The notes beneath the pieces were generated by a model that was not told the origin of the DNA, ran no database searches, and saw nothing but the letters and a program-made list of their open reading frames with translations. Both the position numbers and the translations under genes were made by a program. Source: Negativicutes bacterium (lineage in GTDB: Bacteria; Bacillota; JAAYKD01). From it: DNA of 51,002 nucleotides. The DNA lies in NCBI GenBank assembly GCA_021372785.1, contig JAJFTT010000072.1:1-51002 (forward strand), read 5' to 3'. Shown here one piece after another: positions 49,057 through 51,002 of the stretch (within the stretch, counting starts at the first letter, position 1; every line of letters starts with the position of its first letter).

Positions 49057-51002
49057 TTATTTTTTCGCTTGTTTCATGCTCAGTCCGATACGATTTCGCT
49101 GCTTGTCCAACGAAATTACCATTACCTCTACGTGATCGCCTACTTTCACCGCACTGGACGGGTGACTGATCCTGTGGCGGGAAATTTCTGATACATGTAC
49201 CAAGCCGTCCTGATGCACCCCGATATCCACAAAGCAGCCAAAATCAACCACATTACGGACAATACCCTGCAGGATCATGCCAATCTTCACATCTTCCATA
49301 TTCAGCACATCACGGGAAAAAACGACAGGCGGCAAATCATCTCTGGGATCCCGGCCGGGACGAGCCAGAGCTTCCAGAATATCACGCAGAGTGGGGATAC
49401 CGATCTGCAAAGCCGTTGCCAAACGTTCAATATCCTGATCGGTCAGCGTTTTCCGGATGGCAGTAAATTCGGAAATTCCCGCCCTGTTCCAATCGATTTT
49501 CAGCATCGCCAATAAATCTTTGACAGCAGGATAACTCTCCGGATGAATCGGGGTATTATCGAACGGCTCGTCACCGTCCGTTATGCGCAGGAAACCGGCA
49601 GCCTGCACAAAACTTTGCGCACCCAATCCAGCTACCTTCTTCAATTCCGACCGCTTCCTGAAACGCCGGTTTTCTTCCCGATAAGCAACGATATTTTTTG
49701 CGACATTTGCCTTCAAACCGGATACATATTGCAGCAGCGAGGGTGAGGCGGTATTCAAATCGACGCCCACATGATTAACAACACTTTCCACTACCGTATC
49801 CAGTTTTTTAGCCAATTGTTTTTGATTGACGTCGTGCTGATATAAACCAACCCCAATGCTCTTTGGATCGATTTTCACCAATTCCGCCAAAGGGTCCTGT
49901 AAACGGCGGGCTATGGAAATTGCGCTGCGTTCCGAGACATCCAAAGCAGGGAATTCTGCGCCTGCCAATTTCGATGCGGAATAGACCGAGGCTCCCGCTT
50001 CGTTGACGATGGTATAAAAGACAGAGCGCGGGATCTTTTTTAAGGTCTCCGCCACAAAAATCTCAGTTTCACGGGAAGCAGTACCGTTGCCAATGGCAAG
50101 ACAATCGACCTGGTGTTTTTCGATCATTGCGGTCATTTTAGCAGCGGACTGTTCTGTTTCGCGATGCGGCGCTGTTGGATAGATCACTGCCAAATCCAGC
50201 AACTTTCCGGTGGTATCGACCACTGCCAGTTTGCATCCCGTGCGAAACGCCGGGTCCACCCCCATGACGACCCGATTGCGCACGGGAGGCTGCAGCAATA
50301 AGTTGCGCACATTTTCCGCAAAACTCTCAATGGCATGTATTTCTGCTTTTTCGCTGAGCGCGGTGCGAATATCCCGTTCAATCGAAGGAGCCATCAGGCG
50401 ATCATAACCATCCGCGGCGGCAGCTGCCACCAATTCCGCGGCGGCCGAACCCCGCGGCGCCTGATAAGCCAGTTGCAGCCGAGTGAGAATCTGATCTCTG
50501 GGCGTCAGTAGTTTCAGTTTCAAAAAGCCTTCTGCCTCCCCACGATTCAAAGCCAAAATCCGATGCGGCGGCAGATGTATAACCGGTTCTTCATACTCAT
50601 AATAGCCGCTAAAGTCACTGACCTTTTCCGCATCGACAGCCTGTGCTTTCAGAATTGCCTGATTAAAGCTGTAATTGCGTACCCAGCTACGCAATTCGGC
50701 ATCCTCAGCTACTTTTTCCGCCAAAATGTCCTGTGCTCCGGCCAGCGCTGCAGCCACGTCGCGCACAGAATCGTCCCCGGTCAAGAATCTTTCCGCTGCA
50801 TTTTGTAAGGATTCCGCTGTAAAAAACTGCTGCAGACAAAAAATTGCCAGCGGTTCCAAGCCTTTTTCTTTGGCAATACCGGCTCGCGTCCGGCGTTTGG
50901 GACGGTAGGGCAGATAAAGATCTTCCACTTCCTGCAGGATGGCAGCCCGGCTGATTTTGTCACTCAACCCGGCGGTTAATTTGCCCTGCTCCTCAATACT
51001 GG
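49057..51002 (-). CDS. tex: Tex-like RNA-binding transcription accessory protein (5' end outside window)
   Basis: The gene is truncated by the window edge: 648 codons are visible, and the family usually has about 720. Motifs seen are SIEEQGKLTAGLSDKI then LEDLYLPYRPKRRTRAG, the YqgF-like VVMGVDPAFRTGCKLAVVD, helix-hairpin-helix segments (VGVDLNTASPSLLQYV) and a C-terminal S1 domain (GMILQGIVRNVVDFGCFVDI, LVHVSEIS). It binds nucleic acids and affects transcription. The downstream genes start 15 bases later, so they may be read from its transcript. Confidence 0.93.
   Translation of the reverse strand, partial: SIEEQGKLTAGLSDKISRAAILQEVEDLYLPYRPKRRTRAGIAKEKGLEPLAIFCLQQFFTAESLQNAAERFLTGDDSVRDVAAALAGAQDILAEKVAEDAELRSWVRNYSFNQAILKAQAVDAEKVSDFSGYYEYEEPVIHLPPHRILALNRGEAEGFLKLKLLTPRDQILTRLQLAYQAPRGSAAAELVAAAAADGYDRLMAPSIERDIRTALSEKAEIHAIESFAENVRNLLLQPPVRNRVVMGVDPAFRTGCKLAVVDTTGKLLDLAVIYPTAPHRETEQSAAKMTAMIEKHQVDCLAIGNGTASRETEIFVAETLKKIPRSVFYTIVNEAGASVYSASKLAGAEFPALDVSERSAISIARRLQDPLAELVKIDPKSIGVGLYQHDVNQKQLAKKLDTVVESVVNHVGVDLNTASPSLLQYVSGLKANVAKNIVAYREENRRFRKRSELKKVAGLGAQSFVQAAGFLRITDGDEPFDNTPIHPESYPAVKDLLAMLKIDWNRAGISEFTAIRKTLTDQDIERLATALQIGIPTLRDILEALARPGRDPRDDLPPVVFSRDVLNMEDVKIGMILQGIVRNVVDFGCFVDIGVHQDGLVHVSEISRHRISHPSSAVKVGDHVEVMVISLDKQRNRIGLSMKQAKK

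Overview
The window looks like a chromosomal segment of an anaerobic member of the Bacillota (Clostridia- or Negativicutes-like), roughly half G+C. Three things support this. The order ispE-purR-rplY(ctc)-pth-mfd-prsA-yabM-mazG-rqcP(yabO)-divIC is the conserved Bacillus/Clostridium block. Most genes have strong AGGAGG-type ribosome sites, and many promoters match TTGACA-17-TATAAT closely. Energy genes such as NfnAB and a GlmL protein are typical of anaerobes. The sporulation genes that normally sit inside this block (spoVT, yabP, yabQ, spoVG) are missing, which hints at a non-sporulating lineage.

Layout. 1-500: an 11-bp tandem repeat at the edge, then tRNA-Lys (minus) and a tRNA-fMet/tRNA-Met pair (plus). 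583-2699: an AraC-type regulator and an M20 amidohydrolase. 2993-6149: an ABC uptake operon of the TrpX/COG2984 type, preceded by a Tyr/Phe-rich leader peptide and an intrinsic terminator, which reads as ribosome-mediated attenuation. 6161-17875 (minus): the housekeeping block. 18063-19290: a small membrane protein and an orphan prepilin peptidase. 19292-23258 (minus): a tightly coupled eight-gene operon with two ArsR repressors, ArsM, an HdrA-N-like Cys protein, a 2[4Fe-4S] ferredoxin, a DGC-GcvH fusion and two further DGC-type proteins. 23419-24284 (plus): two small stress-type membrane proteins. 24309-29952 (minus): a Dlt-like operon (adenylation enzyme, PLP decarboxylase, carrier protein, MBOAT, SGNH/DltD-like). 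30060-32307 (minus): NfnAB. 33171-37462 (plus): a UvrD/PcrA-like helicase and KtrBA. 37620-38652 (minus): an unknown two-TM protein behind a consensus promoter and a structured leader. 38792-44290: a PAQR/hemolysin III protein, an M20 peptidase with a decayed tandem copy, cyclophilin, a PHP phosphoesterase and an acyltransferase. 44753-51002 (minus): a barrel-sandwich/KOW-like protein, GlmL, two unknown proteins and the 5'-truncated tex gene.

The most interesting systems are: (1) the Dlt-like operon with an inserted fold-III PLP decarboxylase, which suggests that a decarboxylated amino acid is attached to an envelope polymer; (2) the ArsR-controlled ferredoxin/HdrA-N/lipoyl/DGC module; (3) the aromatic leader-peptide attenuator of an ABC transporter; and (4) a GlmL chaperone-like ATPase with no carbon-skeleton mutase nearby. 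All functional statements rest on reading the sequence and on recalled family knowledge; no database search was run.
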